NCBI RefSeq assembly: GCF_023556335.1
Contig: NZ_JAIKTS010000003.1
Location: forward strand, 311,670-375,669
Reading direction: 5' to 3'
Length of the DNA stretch: 64,000 nt
Source of the DNA: Stenotrophomonas mori
Lineage (GTDB): Bacteria; Pseudomonadota; Gammaproteobacteria; Xanthomonadales; Xanthomonadaceae
In this document: one piece after another, positions 47,264 to 55,624 of the stretch
Position numbering within the stretch: the stretch's first letter is position 1
How the letters are laid out: each line of letters starts with the position of its first letter
Notes under the pieces: model-generated
What the model saw: only the letters and a program-made list of their open reading frames with translations
Told to the model about the DNA's origin: nothing
Database searches by the model: none
Made by a program: the position numbers and the translations under genes

Positions 47264-48048
47264 CGCTGGACCCTTCCCTCATCGAGGACTGCGCGCGGCG
47301 GCTGCTGGCCGCCGAGCAGGACGTGCGCGAGGTGACCAAGATCACCGACGCGCATCCGCAGCTCGACGTCGCCACCGCCTACGACATCCAGGACTGCCTG
47401 CGCGGCCTGAAGCAGGCCGCGGGCGTGCGCATCGTCGGCATGAAGATGGGCCTGACCTCGAAGCCGAAGATGCAGCAGATGGGCGTGGACACGCCGATCT
47501 ACGGGTTCCTCGGCGACGACAACGCGGTGGATGACGGTGCGCTGGTCGATACCGCGCGCCTGATCCACCCGAAGGTGGAGGCGGAGATCGCCTTCGTGAT
47601 GCGCGAAACGCTGTCCGGGCCGGACTGCGACGCGGCCCGGGTGCTGGCCGCCACCGACTACGTGGTCCCGGCGATCGAGCTGATCGATTCGCGCTACGAG
47701 AACTTCCGCTTCGACCTGCCCAGCGTGATCGCCGACAACACGTCGGCGGCGCGCTATGTGCTGGGCTCGCGGCCGACGTCGGTGGACGACCTGGACCTGC
47801 AGACCCTGGGCGTGGTGATGGAGAAGAACGGCCAGGTGGTCGAGGTCGGCGCCGGCGCCGCGGTGCTCGGCGATCCGGCCGGGGCGGTGGCGATGCTGGT
47901 CAACATGCTGGCGGCGCGCGGCGCGGTATTGCCGGCCGGCAGCGTGGTGCTGTCCGGCGCGATCACCGCGGCGGTGGCGGTGGCCGCCGGCGACAACGTG
48001 CTGGTGCGCGGCGACGGCATCGGCACCACCTCGATGCGGTTCGCATGA
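47260..48048 (+). CDS. dmpH: 4-oxalocrotonate decarboxylase (2-oxo-3-hexenedioate decarboxylase)
   Basis: The enzyme decarboxylates 4-oxalocrotonate to 2-hydroxypenta-2,4-dienoate, the substrate of DmpE. The 262-residue protein has [20 protein letters not shown] and PIYGFLGDD, then [35 protein letters not shown] and [20 protein letters not shown]. These match DmpH/XylI more closely than the hydratase, whose homologous segments differ (QPDFGFLTD in place of [10 protein letters not shown]). This closes the pathway in the order tautomerase, hydratase, dehydrogenase, aldolase, decarboxylase. Confidence 0.93.
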   Translation: MTLDPSLIEDCARRLLAAEQDVREVTKITDAHPQLDVATAYDIQDCLRGLKQAAGVRIVGMKMGLTSKPKMQQMGVDTPIYGFLGDDNAVDDGALVDTARLIHPKVEAEIAFVMRETLSGPDCDAARVLAATDYVVPAIELIDSRYENFRFDLPSVIADNTSAARYVLGSRPTSVDDLDLQTLGVVMEKNGQVVEVGAGAAVLGDPAGAVAMLVNMLAARGAVLPAGSVVLSGAITAAVAVAAGDNVLVRGDGIGTTSMRFA

Positions 48049-48171
48049 CCGCCTAGCGGTCGCGCGGCGGGGCCTCCCGGGGTGCCCGCCGCCGGTTGCA
48101 ACGATCCATTCATGACCGGCTTCCGCTGCGGGAGCCGGAACGGTGCGCTGTTGCCCTGGGAGGGGAAAACG

Positions 48172-49539
48172 ATGATCGGAAACACGAAACTGGCCGTCCT
48201 GGCCACCACCGCGGCGCTGGCCGTCGCGCCGCTGGGCGTGCGCGCCCAGACCATGGACCCGCAGGCCATGGAGACGCGCATGGCGCAGCTGGAGCAGGAA
48301 ATGCAGCAGATGCGCGCGATGCTGCAGGCGTACCGGGAACGCGAGGCCACCCAGGCCGCGCCGTCCCCGGCCGCGGTGCTGGACGACACCCGGGTGAGCG
48401 CGGCGCCTGCCGCGGCGGCGGCCCCCGCGGTGGCCATGCCCGGGGCGATGCCCGGCACCCGGCTGTCCTTCGGTGGGTTCATCAAGTTCGATGCGATGCA
48501 CACCCGCACCAGCGACGGCGAGATCGCCGACGGATCGCCGGGCCGCCTGTTCTACTTCCCCGGCGCGACGCCGGTGGCGGTGGACGGCAACGGCCGCAGC
48601 GCCCGCTACAGCGATGTCCACGCGCAGTTCTCGCGGTTCTGGTTCGGCGCCGACACCACCACCGAGCGCGGCGACACCCTCAAGGCCTACCTGGAGGCGG
48701 ACATGTACGGCGGCGGCAGCAACGCCTTCGCCGGCAACGAGGTCATCACCAACACCTATGCGGTCACCCTGCGCCAGGCCTATGTGAGCTGGAACGACTG
48801 GCTGGCCGGCCAGACCTGGTCCAACTTCCAGGACGTGGCCGCGCTGCCGGACACCGTGGACTTCACCGGCCCGTCCGAGGGCACCATCTTCTCGCGCCAG
48901 GCGCAGCTGCGGTATACCCGCGGTGCCTGGTCGTTCTCGGCGGAGAATCCGCAGACCACGATCACCCCGCAGGGTGGCAAGGGCGCGCGCATCAACAGCG
49001 GCGACGACGTGGTGCCGGACCTGACCGCGCGCTGGCTCACGCGCGGCGACTGGGGCCACTTCACCGCGGCGGCCCTGCTGCGCAACTTCCGCTACGACGG
49101 GCATACCGGCAGCGGCGGCGCGCTGAGTGTCTCCGGCCGCTTCAACCTGGGTGCCGACGACGACCTGCGCTACATGGTCAGCGGCGGTGCCGGCGTCGGC
49201 CGCTACCTGGGCTTCGCGCTGGGCAGCGACACGGTGCTCGATGCCCGCGGACGCCTGCACGCGATGGACGGCTATGGCGGCTTCGCCGCCTGGCGCCACG
49301 CGTTCTCGCCGAAGCTGCGCGGCAACCTGGTGTACTCGGTGGCGATGCTGGACAACAACGCCGCGCTGACCGGCTACGAGGTGACCGAGAAGGCGCAGTC
49401 GGTGCGTGCCAACCTGATCTATTCGCCGTTCCCGAAGCTCGACCTGGGCGTCGAACTCAGCCATGCGACGCGGCGCTTGGAGAACGGCGAGGAGGGCGAC
49501 CTGAACCGTGTGCACACCCATGTGAAGTACACCTTCTGA
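48172..49539 (+). CDS. DcaP-like outer-membrane porin
   Basis: The 455-residue protein has a signal peptide (KLAVLATTAALAVAPLGVRA), a coiled coil (AMETRMAQLEQEMQQMRAML) and an Ala/Pro linker. A beta-barrel starts at LSFGGFIKFDAMHTRTSDGE and ends in the aromatic tail HVKYTF, as outer-membrane proteins do. Trimeric DcaP porins with an N-terminal coiled coil take up dicarboxylates and aromatic acids. GGGAGGGG precedes the ATG. It follows dmpH by 123 bp on the same strand, so uptake of the pathway's substrate is likely. Confidence 0.85.
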   Translation: MIGNTKLAVLATTAALAVAPLGVRAQTMDPQAMETRMAQLEQEMQQMRAMLQAYREREATQAAPSPAAVLDDTRVSAAPAAAAAPAVAMPGAMPGTRLSFGGFIKFDAMHTRTSDGEIADGSPGRLFYFPGATPVAVDGNGRSARYSDVHAQFSRFWFGADTTTERGDTLKAYLEADMYGGGSNAFAGNEVITNTYAVTLRQAYVSWNDWLAGQTWSNFQDVAALPDTVDFTGPSEGTIFSRQAQLRYTRGAWSFSAENPQTTITPQGGKGARINSGDDVVPDLTARWLTRGDWGHFTAAALLRNFRYDGHTGSGGALSVSGRFNLGADDDLRYMVSGGAGVGRYLGFALGSDTVLDARGRLHAMDGYGGFAAWRHAFSPKLRGNLVYSVAMLDNNAALTGYEVTEKAQSVRANLIYSPFPKLDLGVELSHATRRLENGEEGDLNRVHTHVKYTF

Positions 49540-49626
49540 CCGCGTGACGTGCGGCGCCACGGCGTTGCCGTGGCGTCCGCCCGCACGCGGTGCGTTACCA
49601 TCGTGGCCATTCCACCGGTTCCACGG

Positions 49627-50238
49627 TTGACGATCGCATTGTCCGAACTGCCGCTGTTTCCCCTGCGCTCGGTGTTGCTGCCTGGAGCGGCGCTGGGCCT
49701 GCGTGTCTTCGAGACGCGCTATCTGGACCTGGTGCGTGCCTGCGGGCGGACCGGCGGCACCTTCGGCATCTGCCTGATCCGCGAGGGCGAGGAAGTCGGT
49801 GCACCGGCGGTGCCGGCGGACTGGGGCGTGGAGGCGCGGATCGAGGATTTCGACCTCGGTGGCGATGGCGTCCTGCAGCTGCGGCTGCGTGGCGCGCGCC
49901 GCTTCCAGGTCGAACGGACCTGGGTGCAGCCCGGCGGCGTAGTGGCCGCGAACGTGGCCTGGAAGGCGCCGGACCCTGACGACGAGCTCCGCCCCGAGCA
50001 CGCCCTGCTGGCCTTGCTGCTCGAGCGCATCCTGGAACAGGCCGGCGGCGAGTTCGCCGCGGCCGGCCCCGCGCAGCTGGACCAGGCCTCCTGGCTGGGC
50101 TGGCGGCTGGCCGAACTGCTGCCGCTGCAGGACGCGCAGCGGCTGGCCCTGCTGCAGGAAGACGACCCCCACCGCCGGCTCGACCAGCTGCTCGTCTGGA
50201 TTCCCGAATTCGAGCCCCAGCCCGACGCCGGCCCGTAG
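49627..50238 (+). CDS. Lon N-terminal-domain protein (LonN/PUA-like)
   Basis: The 203-residue protein consists of a Lon substrate-binding domain without protease or ATPase parts: ELPLFPLRSVLLPGAALGLRVFE, then TRYLDLVRACGRTGGTFGICLIREG. Such stand-alone proteins are common in Xanthomonadaceae; function is unknown. I use the TTG at 49627, giving MTIALSELPLFPL; a TTG at 49639 or a GTG at 49603 are alternatives, and no ribosome site decides. The stop codon overlaps the first REP unit. Confidence 0.8.
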   Translation: MTIALSELPLFPLRSVLLPGAALGLRVFETRYLDLVRACGRTGGTFGICLIREGEEVGAPAVPADWGVEARIEDFDLGGDGVLQLRLRGARRFQVERTWVQPGGVVAANVAWKAPDPDDELRPEHALLALLLERILEQAGGEFAAAGPAQLDQASWLGWRLAELLPLQDAQRLALLQEDDPHRRLDQLLVWIPEFEPQPDAGP

Positions 50239-50670
50239 CGCCGGGCCATGCCCGGCGGGGCTTGCCGGGAAGGCGCCAGCGGGGAGGGGCCGCGCTCTAC
50301 AGGATGGGCATCAATCAGGCCTGTGTAGCGCCGGGCCATGCCCGGCGGGGCTTGCCGCGAAGGCGCCAGCGGGGCAGGGCCCCGCTCTACAGGATGGTGG
50401 GGCATCAACCCGCCTTGTGTAGCGCCGGGCCATGCCCGGCGGGGCTTGCCGCGAAGACGCCAGCGGGGCAGGGCCCCGCTCTACAGGATGGGCATCAACC
50501 AGGCCTGTGTAGCGCCGGGCCATGCCCGGCGGGGCTTGCCGCGAAGGCGCCAGCGGGGCGGGGCCCCGCTCTACTGGATGGGGCATCAACCCGCCTTGTG
50601 TAGCGTCGGGCCATGCCCGGCGGGGCGTTCGGCAAAAGCGCCCGCAGGGCGGGATCCCGCTCCACCGGTC
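50235..50670. repeat. Array of five REP-type palindromic units
   Basis: Five units begin with GTAGCG at 50235, 50325, 50419, 50509 and 50600. Each contains the hairpin GCCGGGC-CAT-GCCCGGC and, except the diverged last copy, a second hairpin of the GCGGGGC/GCCCCGC type ending in GCTCTAC. Spacings are 90, 94, 90 and 91 bp. Linker sequence alternates between two types, so units 1-2 and 3-4 look like copies of one 184-bp dimer. No coding function is evident; the frames across the array are repetitive translations of the palindromes. Confidence 0.9.
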
Positions 50671-50704
50671 CGTGCGTCGATCCGGTGTGCGGGGCGTCGG
50701 CGGG

Positions 50705-52711
50705 TCAGTCGTGGTCCTGGGGGACGCGGACCATCAGCAGCGGCATGCTGCCGTCGGCCAGGGGCCGGGTGCGGGTTTCCAGGCCGTCCAGTGCCTGGGT
50801 GACCGCCTCCAGTGCCGGGTCGACGCCGCGCAGCGGCAGCCACAGCCCGAACAGCTTGAAGTGCCGCTGGTAGCGCAGGGTCTGGGCGCTGCCCAGCCAC
50901 AGCGGTGCCTGTCCAGGCTGCAGCTGTACCGGGGCCGGCCACAGGCGCAGCGCGTAGCGTTCGCCGGGATGGGCGCCTTCGCGCAGCATCAGCAGCGATT
51001 CGACATTGGTGTCCAGGGTAGCGGGCAGGACCGGCACCTGGTCCGCCGCCGCGTTGCTGTCGAGCATCGCCAGTGCCTGCTGCCAGCCGGCCTGGGGCTG
51101 CAGGGTCCAGCCGTGGCGTTCGAGCTGGCGCTGCAGCGGTGCCAGGGGGCCGGCCACCTGCACGTCCAGCGGCCAGCGCTGGTCGTCGTCGAATTCGTTG
51201 CGGCGCGCCGGCAGCTCGCGCCAACCGTCCTGCCACCAGTAGGCCGCGTCCATCACCCGCGGGGCCGCGGGAATGGGCTCGAACTTGGCCAGCTTGGCCG
51301 GGACGTTGCGCGGCGCATACCAGGCGCCGGCCAGCAGGAAGGCGCCGTAGAACAGCCACGCCGCCGGTTTGACCCAGAACGAGCGGTTGAAGCGGCGGCG
51401 GTAGGCGATGCCCAACAGCAGCAGCCAGAAGATTCCGAACAACATGCCGCCGATGACGTCGCTCAGCCAGTGCGCGCCCAGGTAGATGCGTGCGAAACCG
51501 ATGACCGTGACCACGATGCCTGACACCAGGTAGGGCCATACCCGCGTGCGCCCCGGCAGTTCGCGGCCGATCAGCACGGCGAAGAAGCCGAAGGTGATGG
51601 TGGCCAGGGTCACCGACACCGAGGGGAAGCCGAAGCCGCTGCTGGCCGCCGGCGGCCGCACCACGTCCACGGTGGCGCCGAGCAGCTTGGTCAGCGCCAG
51701 GCCGAAGGCCAGTGCCGCCATCCAGTGCATGACCGCCATCCAGCGCCGCCGCCAGGCCAGGTAGCCCATGCCGGCGGCGATCGCCGGCAGCAGTACCTGC
51801 CAGTCGCCGAGCGCGGCCAGCGCCGCCATCGGGTGGTCGGCCAGCGGGTTGCGCAGCGCCAGCATCAACCGGTGCACGGCCATGTCCAGCGCCAGCGGTT
51901 CGCCATGGGCGATCACCACCATCAGCAGCACGAACCAGCCCCAGCCCAGCAGCAGCAGCATCAGTGCCAGCATCGCCAGCGGCACCGACTCGCGCCGGCG
52001 CGGATCGAACAGGGCGTTCAGCGAGCGCCCGAGGAAATGCGGGTGGCGCTGCGACAGCCGCAGCAGGCGCGACAGCCAGCCGTCCACGCGCACCGCCGAC
52101 CAGCGGTAGCCGTACAGCACGATCGCCCAGACCAGGCCCAGCATCACGCCGAGCAGGGCCACCACCAGGAACAGGCGCCCGGCCACCGCGGCCACCGCGT
52201 CGTAGGCCTGGCCCAGCGCCCAGCCCGGCAGCAGGAACAGCACCGCCCAGGACAGGCTGGCGATGCCGCTGGCCTGGGCGTAGCGCAGCAGCGGCATGTT
52301 CGCCATGCCGGCGATGGCCGGCACGAACGGCCGGATCGCGCCGACGTAGCGGGCCACCAGGATGCTCTTGAACGCGTTGCGCCGGAACAGCAGCTCGCCG
52401 CGCTCCAGCAACTGCGGGTACCGGCTGAACGGCCAGACGCCGCGCAGGCGGTCGCCCCAGCGCCGGCCCACCCAATAGCTCAGGCCATCGCCACAGAAGG
52501 CGCCGAGGGTGGCGCAGGCCACCGCATAGGGGCCGGAGATCTCGCCCATGCCGATCAGTACCCCGACCGCGATCATCAGCGGCAGCGCCGGCACGATCGC
52601 ACCGAGGATGATCACGGCGTCGCAGAAGGCGATGGCGAAGATGGCGGCCCCGGCCAGCACCGGGTGTGCGGCGATCCAGGCCAGGGTGTTGTCGATCCAG
52701 GAAGCGTCCAT
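50705..52711 (-). CDS. DedA/VTT membrane protein fused to PAP2-like and LssY-like domains
   Basis: The 668-residue protein has an N-terminal VTT/DedA domain (about 10-190; FCDAVIILGAIVPALPLMIA, WVGRRWGDRLRG and ARYVGAIRPFVPAIAGMA). A PAP2-type phosphatase domain follows (about 265-440; LLGATVDVVRPP, FGFPSVSVTLATITFGF, ARIYLGAHWLSDVIGG). The C-terminus is a soluble LssY-like domain. The PAP2 motif that is usually PSGH reads PSVS, so the usual His is missing, while the Arg, His and Asp of the third motif remain. The start ATG at 52711 gives MDASWIDN. Lipid-phosphate or undecaprenyl-phosphate handling is family inference. Confidence 0.9.
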   Translation of the reverse strand: MDASWIDNTLAWIAAHPVLAGAAIFAIAFCDAVIILGAIVPALPLMIAVGVLIGMGEISGPYAVACATLGAFCGDGLSYWVGRRWGDRLRGVWPFSRYPQLLERGELLFRRNAFKSILVARYVGAIRPFVPAIAGMANMPLLRYAQASGIASLSWAVLFLLPGWALGQAYDAVAAVAGRLFLVVALLGVMLGLVWAIVLYGYRWSAVRVDGWLSRLLRLSQRHPHFLGRSLNALFDPRRRESVPLAMLALMLLLLGWGWFVLLMVVIAHGEPLALDMAVHRLMLALRNPLADHPMAALAALGDWQVLLPAIAAGMGYLAWRRRWMAVMHWMAALAFGLALTKLLGATVDVVRPPAASSGFGFPSVSVTLATITFGFFAVLIGRELPGRTRVWPYLVSGIVVTVIGFARIYLGAHWLSDVIGGMLFGIFWLLLLGIAYRRRFNRSFWVKPAAWLFYGAFLLAGAWYAPRNVPAKLAKFEPIPAAPRVMDAAYWWQDGWRELPARRNEFDDDQRWPLDVQVAGPLAPLQRQLERHGWTLQPQAGWQQALAMLDSNAAADQVPVLPATLDTNVESLLMLREGAHPGERYALRLWPAPVQLQPGQAPLWLGSAQTLRYQRHFKLFGLWLPLRGVDPALEAVTQALDGLETRTRPLADGSMPLLMVRVPQDHD

Positions 52712-52818
52712 CGACGGATTATAGAAGCACGCCGCCGTCTGGCCGGTGGTCGGCGACAGCCGGTGGACAGCGGGCATGCAGGCGGCGGGGGCGACGGCCG
52801 GCCGCTAGAATGCCGGCG

Positions 52819-53478
52819 ATGGCCAACACCGACGAGCGCATCCAGATCCTCAAATCCGACAGTTTCGGGCGCATCCTGCTGGTGCACCGCGACGGGCGGC
52901 GTTTCGTGCGCCGCGATCTCGGCGCGACGCCCTGGTGGCTGCGGGCACCGGCCTGGTGGCTGGCGCGGCGCGAGGCCCGTGCACTGGAGCGCTTGGACGG
53001 CATGGCGGCGACGCCGCGGCTGCTGGGCTGGGACGGCCGCTGGCTGGACCGCAGCTACATGGACGGGGCGGCCATGCACCAGCGTCCGCCGCGGGGCGAC
53101 CTGGCGTACTTCCGCGCCGCGCGCCGCCTGCTGCAGCGGGTGCACCGGCACGGCATCGTCCACAACGACCTCGCCAAGGAAGCCAACTGGCTGGTGCGGG
53201 CCGACGGCACGCCGGCGCTGATCGACTTCCAACTGGCGGTCTGTGGCGACCCGCGCGCACGCTGGATGCGGCTGCTGGCACGCGAGGACCTGCGGCACCT
53301 GCTCAAGCACAAGCGCATGTACTGCGGCGACGCCCTGACGCCGGTCGAGCGGCGGCTGCTCAAGCGGCCTTCCTGGGTGCGGGACCTGTGGTTCGCCACT
53401 GGCAAGCCGCTCTACCGCTTCGTCACCCGGCGCCTGCTGCGCTGGGAAGACAACGAGGGGCAGGGCCCCAAGGCGTGA
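52819..53478 (+). CDS. KdkA/RIO-like small-molecule kinase (lipopolysaccharide kinase type)
   Basis: The 219-residue protein has a protein-kinase-like core: HRHGIVHNDLAKEANWLV with catalytic His-x-Asp and Asn, then PALIDFQLAV supplying the metal-binding Asp. Length and motifs fit KdkA or Kdo-kinase-like enzymes that phosphorylate lipopolysaccharide core sugars. The N-terminal part has SFGRILLVHRDGRRFVRRDL, a short ATP-binding hairpin. The gene is divergent from the VTT/PAP2 gene, with 107 bp between starts. The exact acceptor is not readable. Confidence 0.85.
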   Translation: MANTDERIQILKSDSFGRILLVHRDGRRFVRRDLGATPWWLRAPAWWLARREARALERLDGMAATPRLLGWDGRWLDRSYMDGAAMHQRPPRGDLAYFRAARRLLQRVHRHGIVHNDLAKEANWLVRADGTPALIDFQLAVCGDPRARWMRLLAREDLRHLLKHKRMYCGDALTPVERRLLKRPSWVRDLWFATGKPLYRFVTRRLLRWEDNEGQGPKA

Positions 53479-53620
53479 GCCCCCGCACCGCGGGATGCAT
53501 CACCCCCACGCGGCCGCGCAGCCTCGGCCGTCGAACGCTGTCCTTGCCATTCCCCGCGCCTTGACCTGTTTCCCTCGCCAACGGGGGAATGCGCCGGCGG
53601 GAACCGCAAGGCTGGCCCCC

Positions 53621-53910
53621 GCCGGGAAAGCCCGCCGGGCGTTGCCCGGCGCTACAAAATCCCGGTGGCTCCGTAGAGCGGGGCCGCGCCCCGCTGGCGC
53701 TCTCCCGGGAAACCTCCGGCAGAGCACTTTCCTCGACAGGCCACCCCCGCGAAAGAGGGTTTGTGTCTACGGAAACGGGCGGGGTGGCCCGCGCCGGGGC
53801 GGGTATTCCGCCGGGAAAGCCCGCCGGGCGTTGCCCGGCGCTACAAAATCCCGGGGGTTCCGTAGAGCGGGGCCGCGCCCCGCTGGAGCCCTGCCGAAGC
53901 AGCCCCGGCG
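53621..53910. repeat. Two REP-type units in the opposite orientation
   Basis: Units begin GCCGGGAAAGCCCGCCGGGC at 53621 and 53811, 190 bp apart. Each holds GCCGGGC-GTT-GCCCGGC, then CTACAAAATCCCG, TCCGTAGAGCGGGGCC and GCGCCCCGCTGG. They are the same family as the array at 50235 but inverted. The 53479-53963 interval has no gene that I can support. Confidence 0.88.
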
Positions 53911-53963
53911 GCGTGCGGCCAGGGACCATGCGGCGCAACGGCAGGGCCGTGCGCCGGCCGCGG

Positions 53964-54650
53964 TCAACGCAGTTCCACCACCTGCTTGCCGATGAAGCGG
54001 CGCTGGGCGTCGAAGTCGTAGCCGATCGTGACCTTGCCGGCGTCCTCGCAGGCGCGGCAGTCGCGCAGCGGGCTGCTGTAGAGCAGGCGCACGCCGCCTT
54101 CGGACAGGGGGGCGGTTCCGGCCGCCTCGGCCGGGGCGACCGGCGCGGCCTCGGGGTGCCGGTCGAAGAAGGCCTTCGCCGAGGTCTCGGTGCGCGCGCT
54201 GTCCGGCAGCACGTCCTCGTCGACGTCGAGGGTCCGGCCATCGGCATCGACCAGCCAGGTCCCTTCGTTGGTGTTGGCGCGCAGCGGGAATTCCAGCGTG
54301 GCCACGCCGACGCCGGAACGGTCGTCCCAGGCGCTCACGTAGCCGGGGTCGTCGCGGTCGGCCAGCCGCTGCGCGGCGGCGATCGCCGCCGGCGTGGCGC
54401 CGGCCGCGCGCATGGCCTCCACCACGCAGTCGCGGCCGGTGGGCGGGTCGTCGCTGCGGCAGGCGTCGGTCGCCCCGTCCCAGACCGCGGTGGCGTCGAT
54501 CCGCACCGGCGCCTTGTCGTTGCCCAGGCCCGTGGTCTGGCCGGCCGCGTCGCGCTGGCGCGCCGGCTCGGCGGCCGGTGCGGCCGGTTTCTGGCAGGCG
54601 CTCATGGCCAGGACGAGCAGCAGGGGGGCGGCGCTGGGCAGCATCTTCAT
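53964..54650 (-). CDS. Predicted lipoprotein, unknown function
   Basis: The 228-residue product has a lipoprotein signal (MKMLPSAAPLLLVLAMSAC) with lipobox MSAC and Cys19. The mature part has a Pro/Ala linker, and four further Cys (DACRSDD, RDCVVEA, RDCRACED) suggest disulphides. A segment SAKAFFDRHPEAAPVAPAEA links to a C-terminal beta-region ending in GKQVVELR. I recognise no family. It lies alone between a REP region and a divergent SDR gene. An ATG at 54644 is an alternative start. Confidence 0.75.
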   Translation of the reverse strand: MKMLPSAAPLLLVLAMSACQKPAAPAAEPARQRDAAGQTTGLGNDKAPVRIDATAVWDGATDACRSDDPPTGRDCVVEAMRAAGATPAAIAAAQRLADRDDPGYVSAWDDRSGVGVATLEFPLRANTNEGTWLVDADGRTLDVDEDVLPDSARTETSAKAFFDRHPEAAPVAPAEAAGTAPLSEGGVRLLYSSPLRDCRACEDAGKVTIGYDFDAQRRFIGKQVVELR

Positions 54651-54782
54651 GACGGCGTATCGCAGGTGACGGGCGAGGCGTCCAGTATCGTCATCCGACA
54701 TTAACGGGGGGTGTTCGCCGCCGCCGGCGGAACGGGCTTGGCGGCATAATGCCGGCCGGTCCCCACGTCCGCGGAGTCGCGC

Positions 54783-55601
54783 ATGAGCAGCCTGCAAGGC
54801 AAGACCCTCTTCATCACCGGCGCCTCGCGTGGCATCGGCCTGGCGATCGCGCTGCGCGCCGCCCGCGATGGTGCCAACGTCGCCATCGCCGCGAAGTCGG
54901 CGGTGCCCAATCCCAAGCTGCCCGGCACCATCCACAGTGCCGCCGACGCGGTCGATGCGGCCGGCGGCCGGGGCCTGGCGCTGAAGTGCGACATCCGCGA
55001 CGAGGCGCAGGTGCAGGCGGCGGTGGCGGCCACGGTGGATGCGTTCGGCGGCATCGACATCCTGGTCAACAATGCGTCGGCGATCTGGCTCCGCGGCACG
55101 CTGGAGACGCCGATGAAGCGGTTCGACCTGATGCAGCAGGTCAATGCGCGCGGCAGTTTCCTGTGCGCGCAGGCCTGCCTGCCGCACCTGCTGCAGGCCT
55201 CCAACCCGCACATCCTGACGCTGGCGCCGCCGCCGAGCCTGGAGCCGAAGTGGTGGGGGCCGCACACCGGCTATACCCTGGCCAAGATGGGCATGAGCTT
55301 CGTGACCCTGGGCCTGGCGGCCGAGTTCGGTCCGCAGGGGGTGGCGGTCAACGCGCTGTGGCCGCGCACGGTGATCGCCACCGACGCGATCAACATGATT
55401 CCCGGGGTCGACGCCGGCGGCTGCCGCCGTCCGGAGATCCTGGCCGATGCGGCGCATGCGGTGCTGGTGCGGCCGGCGGCCGGTTTCAGCGGCCGCTTCC
55501 TGATCGACGACGAGGTGCTGGCGCAGGCCGGGGTCCACGACCTGGCCGGGTATGCGGTGGATCCGTCGCGGCCGCTGCTGCCGGACCTGTTCCTGGACTG
55601 A
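54783..55601 (+). CDS. Short-chain dehydrogenase/reductase, HSDL2-like
   Basis: The 272-residue protein has the SDR cofactor motif TGASRGIGLA at residues 12-21, LVNNASAIWL, and GYTLAKMGMS with catalytic Tyr and Lys. In HSDL2-like proteins the catalytic Ser lies in a motif such as LSPPL; here the matching segment is ILTLAPPPSL, with Ala at that position. Charges after the second beta strand (AAKSAVPNPK) fit NADP use. Substrate unknown. It is divergent from the lipoprotein gene and convergent with the potassium channel. Confidence 0.9.
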   Translation: MSSLQGKTLFITGASRGIGLAIALRAARDGANVAIAAKSAVPNPKLPGTIHSAADAVDAAGGRGLALKCDIRDEAQVQAAVAATVDAFGGIDILVNNASAIWLRGTLETPMKRFDLMQQVNARGSFLCAQACLPHLLQASNPHILTLAPPPSLEPKWWGPHTGYTLAKMGMSFVTLGLAAEFGPQGVAVNALWPRTVIATDAINMIPGVDAGGCRRPEILADAAHAVLVRPAAGFSGRFLIDDEVLAQAGVHDLAGYAVDPSRPLLPDLFLD

Positions 55602-55624
55602 GGACGGCCGCGCCGGGCGCGGTG

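Noticed and set aside
50235..50670. CRISPR array or small repetitive protein in the tandem repeats
   Set aside because: Units are about 90 bp with internal palindromes, no short constant repeat with unique spacers and no cas genes; frames across it are translations of REP hairpins.
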